Shown here piece after piece: positions 29,945-40,843 of a stretch of 64,000 bases of DNA. The translations under genes and the position numbers were made by a program. The notes under the pieces are model-generated. The model made no database searches. It was not told the origin of the DNA and saw only the letters and a program-made list of their open reading frames with translations. Positions within the stretch are counted from its first letter, which is position 1. Each line of letters starts with the position of its first letter. The stretch is from Hybos culiciformis (lineage: Eukaryota > Arthropoda > Insecta > Diptera > Hybotidae), in contig OZ023273.1 in NCBI GenBank assembly GCA_964007475.1, forward strand, positions 81,446,598-81,510,597, in the 5' to 3' direction.

Positions 29945-31585
29945 CCACTCTTCTTCACTCGCTTGTCGTTACCTTACTGGAAGTCAATAAGCTTTAGAAA
30001 CTATTGACCGCCGGTTCGTAGTTTGACAGATTGTTTATCGGAACCAACTAATTTTATTGAATTTACACTCATAAAGCAGGGATGAGCAAATATTTAGTAT
30101 CAATTTTTGTAACATCCGTGGTTTGGAAGCGAATTTCCAAGCTGTCCAAATCAATTTGGCCTCTGCTAAGCCAAATGTTCTGGCTTTAAGTGATACCGAA
30201 GTATTGTAGAACAGAGACCCCAACCGTTTTTCAATGCCCGGTTATGATCTCCACTCTTTATTCGTTGCCCACAGAGGAGTCGCTGTTTATATAAGGAATG
30301 ACGTTGCTTGTTATCCCATTAAAGATTTGAAATCATCAAGTCCTTTATTCAATTTTCTTTGGTTCAAAATAAAAACTAACAAACACTTCATCCATTTTTA
30401 CTTCCTTTACAGGAGCCCGTAACTGACTGGCACTGATCACGTTGTAGAGTTTGACTTGCTGTCGGACCAAATAAATCAGATCCTGGCGAAAAACCCAGAG
30501 TCTGAAATTTTGGTTTTCGGTGATTTTAACGTACACAACGTATCATGGCTTAGTCACTCAAATCGCAACAGTCCCGAAGGCGTATATGTAGCGTTTTATT
30601 CAAGTCTCAATAATCTTATTCAAATTATTTCTGAACCCACCCACATTCCAGGGTCATCATCTCTTGGATCTGTTTTTGACATCGAATCCAGATAATTATA
30701 ACGCTTCAATTAATTCCTTCCTTGGAAACTCCGATCATTGTCCCGTTAGCACGTCCTTCTCTCTTGATAGTGCAGCGGGCTTATCTAGAGCTCCTGAACG
30801 ACTGGTATGGCCCTATTCTCAAGCCGATGACAGTAACTTGGTGGCATGCTACAATTTTATTAATAGCAAATCAGCTTCACGACCTATCCAAAATTTCACA
30901 ATGGGGTCTTCTCAACAGAGTTGAGTTTAACGCTTCTAAAACGCAAAGCTGCCTTATTTCCAGAAAGCTGTCATACTTCGAACCCCAATTTTCTTTTCAA
31001 GGCGAGACTATTGGAAAATCTGGAAAACTTGACATTTTAGGTTCGAAAATAACCAGCGATTTGAGCTGGAAAATTCATATTTTCGAAACGGCTAAAACGT
31101 AGCTAAATATCTAGGTTTTCTTAAAAGATGTAAACAATACTTTTCCCCCTCTGATCTCTTTAACATCTACAAATCTTACATACGACCGAAATTAGAATAT
31201 AATTCGCATATATGGGCTGGTGCTCCTAAAACCCATCTTGAGTACCTGGACAAAGTTCAGAGAAGGGCTATTACATTGATCATCAAGCCACCAGCTCTTT
31301 AACATCCCTCAACCCGTCGCAATGTAGGTTCACTTTCAATTTTCTATAAATACCTTGTTGGAACGGATACGTGTTCCCTGGAAGTAAAAGCCCTACTTCG
31401 TCCACTTCAAGTTTGGAGATTCGTTTTAAATTCGCACCTCGAGAATGTGGAATGCTCTCCCTTCAAAATTGTTCCCTACTTTTTATTCCCGTCTAAACTT
31501 CCTGTCCGCATTATCAAATCCATACTTCTTTAAGTATAAAAGGTATCCCACCTAGTGATTTGGTAACTTTAATAAAAAAAAAAAA
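29945..31585 (+). mobile_element. LINE copy 2, same family as 13465-16553, internally deleted
   Basis: Starts with CTCGCTTGTCGTTACC and ends with GATTTGGTAACTTTAATAAA plus an A run, as in copy 1. The middle, about 1.2 kb from the end of the endonuclease to the RT FADD block, is missing: the text passes from WPYSQAD straight to DSNLVACY near 30825. Further losses lie near 30915 and 31410. AAAATG occurs on both sides and may be the target duplication. Confidence 0.88.
30080..31480 (+). pseudogene. LINE endonuclease plus RT C-terminal remnant (copy 2)
   Basis: Endonuclease: ALSDTEVL near 30180, FGDFNVHNVSWL near 30520 with the catalytic GDFN kept, EPTHIP near 30640 and GNSDHCPVS near 30735. Here copy 2 keeps G-D where copy 1 has D-D, and lacks the NHKGHHF part. 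After the deletion the RT tail continues (NASKTQSCLISRKLS near 30930, HLEYLDKVQRRAI near 31240, TSRMWNALPS near 31450). With no RT palm it cannot move itself. Confidence 0.85.
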
Positions 31586-31589
31586 TGTC

Positions 31590-32430
31590 AAAATTAAGTG
31601 TTTCAGATTTTAAGAACGAAGAATGTGTTTTTCTAGTTTTTTTTTTAGAATGAACTTGTCGTGGTTTACGATTTTTGAAAAGTTTAATCAAAGTGTCCTT
31701 TGGACAGAAGTCTTGTGACAGTAGCGCACTTGTCGTTTTACTTATTTTGAGACTTTTGATGTTTTCTAATGTTAGGGGTAGATTTATTTCTTATGTAATT
31801 AATAACAACGTCAGAGTTAGTGTTAGGCGCTAATTTTGAAAAATATAGGCCTTGGAGGCGGTATTACTTGAGGAGATCTACTTAGATTGATGTTATTTAT
31901 TATGAGAGGGGTTAAATTTGAGGTTCTACTGAGTTAGCACGCGATCTAACATGAACAGAATTACTTGAAGTTTGGAGGAATAGCTGTAAGTGAAGGAGAC
32001 TGAGACGGAATTGTGATCTGCTGAGGGGATGTATCCTGAAACTTTTGTAAAACCAGAACAGGGTTATTTGTAATTGAATTCAAGAAAGAAGTATTTGTGG
32101 ATCAGGTGGTAAAATCTGAATAGGGCGCAAGAAAGTAGTATTAGTTGAAGGAAAGCGAAAACTACGATTGGTTGGATAGCTTGGCCAGAAAGAACCAGGA
32201 CGAAGGTCGGAGTTGAATTTATTTGAGAAATATGTTAAGGCTCTTCTTTAACTAAGAAAGAGTTGGAACAATCTTGAGAGTCATCTTGAGGAACTTCGGA
32301 AATGTTTTATAACATCCGCTGAAACTAGTTCCAACGAAGTGGATAACGAAGAAAAGCACTTTTGTAATTTTTGGAAATCCAGTTGAAGCTTTTTAACGGA
32401 GCACAGAGGGAATATACGGAGAGTTTTTTT
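31590..32430 (-). pseudogene. possible LINE ORF1/gag-like remnant
   Basis: GC content is higher than in the surroundings. On the minus strand one frame reads SFWPSYPTNRSFRFPS near 32190 and PPDPQILLS near 32110. Near 31850-31740 comes KLAPNTNSDVVINYIRNKS followed by KCATVTRLLSKGHFD. The K/R-L-x-P-N-T-x-x-D-x-V-I-x-Y-I pattern recalls the RRM-like C-terminal domain of LINE ORF1 proteins. Several stops interrupt it. I am not sure which element it belongs to. Confidence 0.35.
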
Positions 32431-32434
32431 ACAA

Positions 32435-32653
32435 TTATAATGGTTGAAAGTTATTTTATTAAAAATAATAACCATTTCTTTTTTTTTACTTTTTTTATAA
32501 TAATTTAATAAATCAAATTTTACGAATTTATTTACTAAGAAAGTATAATTAGAACTGAATAATATAAATTTTCTTACAATTATTAAAATGTTCATATGAT
32601 TAAAAATTAGGATTAATAAAATAAACTTTAAAATTAATAAATGAACCACTACA
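32435..32653 (-). repeat. 3' LTR of the CsRn1-like element
   Basis: Minus-strand orientation starts TGTAGTGGTTCATT at 32653 and ends ATTATAA at 32435. It resembles the LTR at 38789-39055 at both ends and in the TTATTTTATTAAAA...ACCATT block; the inner part is diverged. No clear polypurine tract precedes it. Confidence 0.6.
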
Positions 32654-32659
32654 AGGGGT

Positions 32660-33957
32660 AAAGATAAAGAATTATAAAGAAAAAGAAACTTTAGGTATTG
32701 TAGATGGAAGTGAATGTTGTGATGAAGGAGAAAAGTGTGCAGGTTTTAAATAATCTATTCATATATGTTTATTTTACCATTAAAATTAATTTTGAATAAT
32801 TTATCAAAACGTTGAAGGACTACAGAAGGTCCTTCATAAGGTGGATCTAAAATTTTTTTTGTTATGCGATTTCACAAAAACAAATTTGCTTGAATACTTT
32901 CATTCGGTATATATAATTCATGAACATCCTTTAGATGGAGGTAGAGGACCAACAATATCCATATGAATATTTTGAAAACTACCTAAAGGAAGCGGAAAAG
33001 TACCAGAAAGTTTAGTATGACGATAAATTTAAGCTTTTTGACAATTTGAACAATTTTTAGACCAATGATTAATATTGAGATTCATAAATAGCTAAAAATA
33101 TTTAGTTGAAATAATTTTTCGATTTGCACGAATACCGGGATGGGATTAATTATGTAAAGAATTAAAAATGTTTTACGGAATAAAAATGGAATATACGGTC
33201 GAGGTCTGTTTGTGGAAATTTCACACCAAAGTTTGGTTTTTGAATAAAGTAAGTTGTTGAAGAATAAATTTTGAATTATTTTTAGAAAAAACTAAAAGTT
33301 GTTGAAGTTCGGAATCAGAATTTTGTTGTTGACCAATAGTAACGAGATCAAATTTAGAAGTGATTTCAGATGCATCTATGGAATCTTCAATTCGAGAAAG
33401 AGTATCAGAAATGACGTTGTTTTTACCTTTAATGTGACCAATGTCAGAGGTAAATTGAGCAATATAATCCAAATAACGTGCTTGACGCGGACTGCGTTCA
33501 GCTTTGGATGATAAAGCGAAAATAAGAGGTTTATGATCTGTAAAAACTATAAATTTGTTGTCTTCTAAAAATGATCGAAAATGTTTGATATATAAATACA
33601 TTGCTAAAAGTTCTCTGTCAAAAGCGGAATATTTCTTTTCAGTATCACAAAGTTTTTTTTTTGAAAAGAAAGCAATAGGTAAATTATTTTTTTTGTTAAT
33701 TTGCTGAAGAACTGCTCCAATTGCTACATTAGAAGCATCAACAGTTAACGTAAATGGTTCGTTTTCAATTGGCAAAATTAATAAAGAAGCTTCAGAAAGC
33801 TTCTGTTTAATTTGATTGAAATTTATATCACAAAAATCAGGCCAAGAAAAAGGAATTTTTTGAAGATTTTTTTGGATTAGTTAATTTTGTGAGATCATAA
33901 ATAGGTGCAAGTAAATGAGCTAAGGATGGTATGAATCTTTCGTAAATCGTTATCTAC
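32660..33957 (-). pseudogene. CsRn1-like RNase H and integrase fragments
   Basis: FIPSLAHLLAPIYDL near 33930 joins the RT connection. RNase H is an open frame at 33221-33775 with LTVDASNVAIGAVLQQ (first Asp), FDRELLAMY (Glu) and FTDHKPL (Asp). Further left on the minus strand are HNLNHPGIRA, NCSNCQKA (the zinc-binding HHCC module) and FQNIHMDIVGPLPPSKG near 33150-32930 (first integrase Asp). The integrase core between there and DPPYEGPSVVLQRFDKLFKI near 32850-32800 is deleted. The last block is the GPY/F-type C-terminal domain. Stops break the integrase part. Confidence 0.82.
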
Positions 33958-34870
33958 TGAAGATGCTCTATTGGATTTTTGTTCTAATGTCTATGTATTT
34001 TTGTTCTAATGTCTTCACAACAAAAAGTCTGGCGCTGCTCTTTTCGTTGATATAACTAAGGCTTTTGACATGGTAAGCCACGACATACTTCTAAACAAAT
34101 TGTATAGTGCTGGCTTCCGGGGCTTTCTGTTCGATTGGTTTAAATTTTACTTACAAGATAGAACACAGAGAGTACGAATCGGCTGTAGCAGTAGTGATTT
34201 GACATATCTATCTTTTGGCATTCCGCACGGATCGGTTTTGGGACCGATTCTTTTTTTGATTTATATAAATTCACTTTTCATACAGCAGTATAAAGGAAAT
34301 GTAACAGCCTTTGCTGATGACCTTGGTTTTGCTTAAGCTTCTGATTCTCCTTTGAACGTTACTGCTGAACGACTTGGACATACTGAGCAGGTGGTTTTCG
34401 AGGCAGAAATTAGTCGTTAGCAGCAAAATAAAACTGATGCGGCAGGAATCTCCTGACGTTGATTTTGTGTTTCATACTTCTGACTGCAATAAATTTCCTC
34501 TGTTTGGTGGCTCCTGTGTTAACCAGCGTTCTTCAAGCTCTTTCAATGAACAAATAAGTTGCTGTGCTGGCTGGTTTAGGGTTGATCTGGTTGATAGATA
34601 CAAATATTTGGGGGTCATGATAGATAGAACGATGTGTTGACTATGTCTCAATCCTGAAATGTCAATTACGATATACTTTGCGTTGTTTTTACGGTTTAAA
34701 AAAAATTTTATTCGCAGAATGTTTTGAAAATGAAATACCATGGAATATTTCATTCTAAATTGCAATATGGCTTATGTGTTTGGGGTGGTGCATATTATAA
34801 TAAAATTAAACCCTTTGTCATTCTGCAGAAATCTGCGATTAGAAAAATTTGTAATATTGGTCGCTTAGAG

Positions 34871-35554
34871 CAGTATTTCTCAAACTAAGAGTATTTCTCA
34901 AACTAAGGGCTTGCAAGAGAGCTGCGAAGCTCTTGCAACAGGCCATAAAAATCTTACTAATTAAGTTACTTTCTTGAACTATAAATACATTTGTGTGTGA
35001 TGATATAAATTTAGGCTTAAATGAGTTTCTTACACCTAATAAAATATCAATTTTAACTTCAATTAAAAATATTATATTAATTCACAATGACGAATCAAGA
35101 CAATTTTTTGCCCAATATTTCCCAAATTTAGACTGGGTGAGAATACCTTTTGCACAGACATTATCTATCTGAAACAGCATTTTCTTCATTATTAGTTATT
35201 AAAAATAAACATAGATCTTGCCTTTCAACAAATGCTTTGGAACAAAATTTTCGGATTGGAATTTTCGATATAACACCGGATATCGATTATTTGGGTAAAA
35301 ATATTTAAGCGCATCCTTCGCATTGAATTTATTAATATGATTATTATTTTTTGTTTTAATTATTATTTTAGATTATTATATTATTATTTAAAAATTTTAA
35401 TATTTGATTTTTGTTTTGAATTCATTTTATTTTTAATAAGAATACCTTTTAAAATGAATACTAAATGTTGTTTTATTTCGAATAATTTTTGGGGAGCCGC
35501 GTATTTTTTTTTTAATTTAGGGAGCCCTGACATGAAAAAGTTTGAGAAGCAATG
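34871..35554 (+). mobile_element. hAT element A with transposase C-terminus
   Basis: Ends CAGTATTTCTCAAACTAAG and (complement) CATTGCTTCTCAAACTTTTT, flanked by GCTTAGAG (34863-34870) and GCTTAGCG (35555-35562). The left end contains a direct duplication of GTATTTCTCAAACTAAG. On the plus strand near 35160-35290 the frame reads YLSETAFSSLLVIKNKHRS and FRIGIFDITPDIDYL, the C-terminal dimerisation region of a hAT transposase of the ZBED5/SCAND3 kind. The remainder is deleted. Confidence 0.86.
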
Positions 35555-35562
35555 GCTTAGCG

Positions 35563-36279
35563 CAGCAGTTCCCAAACTTTTTCTCTGTTGTACCATCAAT
35601 ATACTTTTCTTGAATATATGTACCACTGTACTTAAATATCAGAAATTTTTAAATGATAAGCTACATTTTTTTACTATTATTTTTATTTACATAATACCCT
35701 TTTATTTACATTGAGAAAAATATGGAGAAAATACCGTGTGTACGTACATAGTAAGCAGTTAATGTGAAAGATGAAGTTCTTTGTTGACCATTAAATATGT
35801 AATATTAGGTTCAATTTTAGTTAATTTTAAACGTAAATTGGGTTCAAGGTTTAAACGTGTTCTGTATTTCTTTTTAATACTGAACATTGCCGAAAGTCCA
35901 ACTTCACATAAATATGATGAAACAAATGGCATCAAAAATTTCACAGCTTTATCAGAAATTGCTTCATATTCAGATCGTCGTTGGAACCAAAATCACTTAA
36001 ATTTTGCTGTTTAAATTCAAGTTTTAAATCAACATTACAAGAATTTTCTGCTAACAGTTCTTTTTCTACCACTGAAAACGCATCTAAATTTTTATCAGAG
36101 AGAGAGAAAATGGAATTGCGAATATTTAGAAAGTTTAATTAAAAAAATCCAATATTTTTTAATAGAAGAAACAATTAATAAATAAAATCAATTAATTTGT
36201 AATGGAAGAAAATATTGTACCACTGGCCTAAGCGTAATGTACCACTAGTGGTACGCGTACCACACTTTGGGAACCGTTG
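35563..36279 (-). mobile_element. hAT element B with transposase C-terminus
   Basis: Ends CAGCAGTTCCCAAAC and (complement) CAACGGTTCCCAAAG, flanked by GCTTAGCG (35555-35562) and GCTTAGAG (36280-36287). A minus frame at 35759-35944 reads SSYLCEVGLSAMFSIKKKYR and EPNLRLKLTKIEPNITYL, again the C-terminal dimerisation domain of a ZBED5-like hAT transposase. Opposite in orientation to element A and of a different subfamily, as the ends differ. Confidence 0.86.
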
Positions 36280-36937
36280 GCTTAGAGCATACTTTTAGTT
36301 TTTTAGGCAATTAAAAATACTTCCACTCAGCCATCTATTCTTCTATAAAGTTCTAAAAACGTTTTTTATTCGAGGGGGACATTTAAATTTAAGAAGCAGC
36401 AATGTATAATTTGAGAAATAATCAATGTTTTTTTGTGGCTGTTCCAACCTTTAGAACTTTTATTCCATTATATCTTGCAGACTTTTTAACAGGGTCCCAG
36501 CATCACTTAGAGGGCTAGGATTGTTGAACGTTTTTATAAATAATGTAAAATTGTGGCTTCTGAATTTTGACCATGGCAATATTGAGAATATCTTTAACGT
36601 CTAGTTTACTTTTTTCGCCTCTTTTATTTGATTTTTTAGTTTTAATAATTAATGTAAATTTTAAAGTTAGAAATATCTTGTATCTTTTATTTTATTTGAT
36701 TTTGTTACCCCACATTAATTGTAGTAATTTCCTTTAGATGTGACATCTAATACTATTTGTTTCAAATATCAGATGTCACTAACTATTTACCTTATTTTTC
36801 TTGATACATTCATATTGTAATTGTAAGATTGAATAATATTATAAATAAGTGCAACTTATGTATTAGGATTGTAAGATGAATAAAGAATTAATCTAATCTA
36901 AAAAAATCTGTGATAATAATTTTAATGCGCAGGGCTT

Positions 36938-38202
36938 CGGTAAGTTGTATTTACATTCGCAAATTTAGCTTGGTAAATGGTCCATTACATGCATCAATAC
37001 ACATGCAATTATAGAGGAATGTAAATTGTATTTACATTTCCCTGTGATGTAAATTGTATTGTATTTACATTCTTCATTTTGAACTGCGTAATACTATAAA
37101 CAAAAATAATATCACTCACACTCACAATATTTCAATCAGACAAATACCAAAAAAAAAAAAAAAATGCAAATGTATACCTCTCACATGCATCATATCAATG
37201 TCAAACAAAGCTTAGTAAACAAAAAAAAAAAAAGAACCAATAAAAAAATACGCGGCTATTTTATTTTTTTTTTCTAAAAAGCGGCCAGTCGATCAGTCGA
37301 TGAATTTTCTTAACGTGTGTTTCAATCTACTATTTTTAAAGGATCTTCGAACTAAATTTTTAAACGAGTGTGGTTGGATTTTAGTACAAAAATTTAAACC
37401 ACACTTCAAAAATTGCACTTATTTTTATTCAAAAAAACAAAATGAATAAAAATCAGGGTTACCAGAAAATATGTTTGTTATCATTATAAAGTTTGCTGTC
37501 AATTGTCAAATGTCAAGTAAGAATTTTTTTTTTTTATCAACAAACGAGGAAAATGGCAGCAACAAGGAGATTATTTATTGTAAATATAAATTATAATTAT
37601 ATAATTATTATTTGATTTTATTTTTAATTATAAAAAAAAATAATTATAAAATTATTATTATTTTTTTTAATAATTAAAAATAAAATTAAATAAAATTTAA
37701 GAAGACCATTAGTTCCTAAAATAATAAAAAAAAAATTAGTAATTTTTCTAAAAAAAAATTATTCGATTTTTTTTTTTGCAAAAAAGAAAATGAATAATTT
37801 TTTTTTGGAAAAATTACTAATTTTTTTTTAATATTTTAGGAATTAGCTGATCTTAAATCATCCGGTTTGAAATCATTTCGAGAAATAAATTTACTTCCGT
37901 ATTAATTAAATTTTATTTCCTTGCTTCATTTTGAACTTTTTTGTTTATTTTTTTCATTGTAAATGTATTGTTTTCAACTCCCTCTCCCATGCACATTAAA
38001 GCAGTATACAATACATGTTAATCAAATTTGTTATACAGCTCGTTGTGTATACACACAAACAGATAGACACTCGTCAATATTATATAAACATGACTCTTGT
38101 CTATGTGTTTGTGTGTATACACAACTCGCAAGAATAACAAATTTTCTTAACATGTATTGTAATCTACTATATCATTCCAACAAACTGTTGAATATGTTTT
38201 AT
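36938..38202. repeat. interspersed repeat family P, copy A, with hairpin core
   Basis: The start, CGGTAAGTTGTATTTACATT, and the words AATTTAGCTTGGTAAATGG and ACATGCATCAATACACATG, match copy B (39838-40379). The distal part, 37960-38165, matches copy B's hairpin core. Between them about 700 bp extra includes a foldback at 37695-37853. AT-rich, non-coding. Confidence 0.7.
37695..37853. repeat. foldback, AT-rich
   Basis: AAGACCATTAGTTCCTAAAA near 37700 pairs with TTTTAGGAATTAGCTGATCT near 37835, and the arms continue through TTAGTAATTTTTC on one side and GAAAAATTACTAA on the other. The centre is a T/A run. Confidence 0.7.
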
Positions 38203-38204
38203 TG

Positions 38205-38590
38205 AAGATGGTTTAGGAATTCTGAAATAATTTTAACACGATTTCTTGAAGGAATATAACCATTAGAAGAATTTTTGTGACTGAGAAAGTCAAGTTCTTC
38301 TACACCGAAAACACATTTAGAAGGTTGAATAGTTAATTCATAATAATAATTCTAAATGTTGTTTATGATCTTCATGAGATTTGCTAAAAATTAAAATATC
38401 ATCTAAATAAACGTATAGAAAATCTAAACCTAAAGTAACTTCATTCATAAATATTTGGAAAGATTGAGCAGCATTTCTTAAACCAAAAGGCATGCGCGGG
38501 AATTCAAAAAGGCCGAAAGGAGTAATAATAACTGTTTTATTAATGCCTTCTTCTGCTGTAACTAGATCAACTTTTTAAAATATTGAACAA
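38205..38590 (-). pseudogene. CsRn1-like RT fragment
   Basis: Minus-strand text: NLHGCSIF then a stop, KVDLV near 38570, TPFGLFEFPRMPFGLRNAAQ near 38530-38475, and FLYVYLDDILIFSKS near 38420-38385 with the YLDD catalytic site. CVFGVEELDFLSHKNSSNG follows after a frameshift near 38340, ending at the insertion. The palm and connection are near complete, except that the stretch between KVDLV and TPFG is shortened. This is the RT of Ty3/gypsy type. It continues with RNase H on the other side of the insertion. Confidence 0.85.
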
Positions 38591-38769
38591 CCATGTAAAT
38601 TTAGAATGAAATTTTGAATGTGTTGAATAATTCTTGGAAAATTTTAAAAAGTTTAATTTATTTTGTGAAATAATTGTTGAATAATAATTGTTTTGATTGG
38701 AACTATGAATAATTTCAAATTGCTTTTGAATGGGGTCATTTAATGGACATTTAATTCTTGAAATTTGTT

Positions 38770-38788
38770 GTTAACTTCGAGGTCACCA
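38770..38788 (-). promoter_or_regulatory. primer-binding site, tRNA-Trp type
   Basis: Minus strand TGGTGACCTCGAAGTTAAC directly follows the 5' LTR. The first eight bases match the primer site used by CsRn1-like elements (TGGTGACC); later bases have drifted. Confidence 0.6.
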
Positions 38789-39055
38789 ATTATAACGGAT
38801 AATATTTATTTAATAAACTAAAACCATTATTTAAAAAGTTAAAAATTAAGTACATATTTATTTTAATTATTTAGAATTATATATATAAGTTTATTTATAA
38901 TTAATTATAACATTTATTATTAGAAAAATATTTATATTGAAAAATTATAATAATTTATTTTTAAAGAAATATTAATATTTTTTTTTTTTAAATGCAAACT
39001 TTCTCTATGAGAACTAAAAATAATCTGAATCTAAAATGAACCACGAACCACTACA
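38789..39055 (-). repeat. 5' LTR of the CsRn1-like element
   Basis: Starts TGTAGTGGTTCGTGG at 39055 (minus) and ends GTTATAAT at 38789, followed at once by the primer site. AT-rich. The divergence from the other LTR suggests an old insertion. Confidence 0.65.
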
Positions 39056-39059
39056 GTAC

Positions 39060-39837
39060 TAAGAAACACTTATATTTTATAATTTTCGCAACTTCTGACG
39101 TTATAATAGGATTCGTGATACTTAATAGACAGTTACTTTCTACTAAAAGAATCGAATTCTCTTATAGACTAATTTGCTAGTTGGATAGTATTTATTTTTA
39201 TTTTAATTATTTGATTTTATTTTCATATACACACTTAAGAAATGTAATTCTTTAACTTGTTTTAACTTTTACCGGAAATCCCTTTTATCGACATACTTAT
39301 TTCTTTTTGACAGTTTTTTAGTCCGTTTTCTGTCAATAATCAATGTCCGGCATGCTTATAAAAATTATTAAACTATCTAGCCGATTTCTGTTCTGTATTT
39401 TTATATAGCTGTCCACTTGGATAATTAAACAAAAAATCAGGTGAATTCGCATTTAGTATTTGAATGTTATAATTACAAATAATCAAATCGTACTATTGAC
39501 TTAAAATTTACGTTATTTTTATATTTAATATACAATAAATACGGTAGTGAAACCTAAAAGCAATTAATATATCCTCAAAGGTTTTTTTATTAATTTAAAA
39601 ATACTCGTAGTCAAAATAAATAAATAAATCATAACCGTAATTATTATTTTTTTTTTCAGAGTCAAATTCGAAAAATTATACCAAAATTTTTTTCTAACGA
39701 AAACAATAATAATTTACGTATAAAAAAACATACATACATACCAGAAACGAATCCGTCATATGTCAAACGTATTGTAATGAACGGAGCGTTCTCTCTTAAT
39801 GTTAATTTTTTTTAATGTGCATGTGATCGGTAAGTTC
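39060..39837. other. AT-rich DNA, nothing recognised
   Basis: Some moderately complex stretches (39070-39180, 39260-39440) but no frame, end or repeat I can name. Confidence 0.4.
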
Positions 39838-40379
39838 TATTTACAATCGCAAATTTAGCTCGGTAAATGGTATATTACATGCGTAAATACACATGTTATT
39901 ATTTAATTAAGTAAATTTTATCTACATTCTCCGTATTAAGTAAATTTTATTTACATACTTCATTTTGAACTTTTGTTTATTTTTGCATTGCAAATGTATT
40001 GATTGCAACTACCTCTCACATGCGCATTAAAACAGTAGACAAAACATGTTAATAAAATTTGTTATACAGCTCGTTGTGTATATACACAAAAACAAATAGA
40101 CACTTGTCAATATTATATCACTCGACCTGGTGGTCTCGTGATATAAGTATTGACTCGTGTCTATGTGTTTTTGTGTATACGCAACTCGTTGTAATAACAA
40201 ATTTTGTTAACTTGTGTTGTAATGTACTATTAAATCATTATTTTTTTGTATGGAATTTCATAGCAGGCGTTAAATTAAATTTCAAAAAAGCGAATAATGA
40301 TTTTAAATTATGCATTCTTTATAATGTGAAAGGAGTAAGAATTAAATTCGCTTAAATAGCAGAGAAACTAAATTTACCG
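39838..40379. repeat. interspersed repeat family P, copy B, with 174-bp hairpin core
   Basis: CGGTAA at 39838 and TTACCG ending at 40379 are short inverted ends. The core 40044-40217 folds: ACATGTTAATAAAATTTGTT pairs with AACAAATTTTGTTAACTTGT, and TTGTGTATATACACAAAAAC pairs with its partner on the right. The loop is near CTCGACCTGGTGGTCTCG. Non-coding. Confidence 0.7.
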
Positions 40380-40839
40380 ACTTAAAAAACATTAGAATGC
40401 AGACTGTAAATAATAATTAATTAAAAAAACAACCTTAAAAAACAAAGTTTTAAAAACTCTCTCTATTTTTCCGGGATTTTGTTGTGAAATTCTTATTTAT
40501 TTTTTGAAGTGAAACTTCTTTAGGGCATTGTGATTGAAAGTGAAAAAATGTTAGTGCAAAAATGTGACGATTATTGTCAAAAATTTGACGATTATTTAAA
40601 AAAAAAAAAGAAAAAAAAGAAAACATTTATGTGTCAGCTGATGATAAAACCGACAGCCGCTAGCAACTTAATGAAGCTTATTAGTCCAATAACCTACTCT
40701 ATATTGGCTCAGGATCAAAGTCGAAAATACTATTTTTTGTTTTCGATTGAAAGGGAAAATTATTTTAAACAATAATAAATATAAAATATTTCATTTATTT
40801 ATTATTAGTGCTAATTTTCAAAAAGTTTTTGGAATACAA
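40380..40839. other. unassigned stretch
   Basis: A frame of 81 codons at 40530-40775 includes a Lys run encoded by an A-tract. No similarity recognised; probably not a gene. Confidence 0.4.
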
Positions 40840-40843
40840 ATAT

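Larger units (their letters stand above)
34020..36600 (+). pseudogene. LINE RT, broken, split by hAT elements
   Basis: ALFVDITKAFDMVSHDILL near 34040-34090 carries the first catalytic Asp. FGIPHGSVLGPILFLIYIN lies near 34215-34270 and TAFADDLGF near 34310, the second Asp pair. After stops, DILSRWFSRQKLVVSSKIKL near 34375 and YKYLGVMIDRTM near 34600 are the thumb. SKLQYGLCVWGGAYYNKIKP near 34755 and KSAIRKICNIGRLE near 34830 run up to the hAT at 34871. Beyond 36287 HTFSF and KILPLSHLFFYKVLK follow. Stops and shifts after FADD and near 34660 disable it. Confidence 0.85.
34005..36900 (+). mobile_element. CR1/Jockey-group LINE, 5'-truncated, carrying two hATs
   Basis: The RT starts within the palm region and the C-terminal domain resumes after the two hATs. 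The 3' end is a run of AATCTAATCTAAAAAAA near 36890-36905. Truncation at the 5' side is usual for LINEs. Confidence 0.75.
33966..38210. mobile_element. 4.2-kb composite insertion in the LTR element, TGAAGATG duplication
   Basis: TGAAGATG occurs at 33958-33965 and again at 38203-38210. Joining the two flanks restores the RT-to-RNase H reading. Inside are a LINE (34005-36900), its two hATs, and the repeat unit at 36938-38202. No inverted ends are visible, so it may be a LINE insertion enlarged later or a Helitron-like capture. Confidence 0.6.
32435..39055 (-). mobile_element. Ty3/gypsy LTR element, CsRn1-like, opened by a 4.2-kb insertion
   Basis: LTR-like ends at 32435-32653 and 38789-39055 share TTATAA[CT]GG at one side and GAACCACTACA at the other. 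TGGTGACC next to the 38789 LTR is a primer site of the tRNA-Trp type seen in CsRn1-like elements. Minus-strand RT lies at 38205-38590 and RNase H plus integrase at 32660-33955. The coding text is cut by an insertion at 33966-38210. Gag and protease are missing, so the copy was already deleted. The target duplication was not recognised. Confidence 0.75.

Noticed and set aside
40530..40775. 81-codon frame with a Lys run
   Set aside because: The Lys run is an A-tract; no homology or splice signals.
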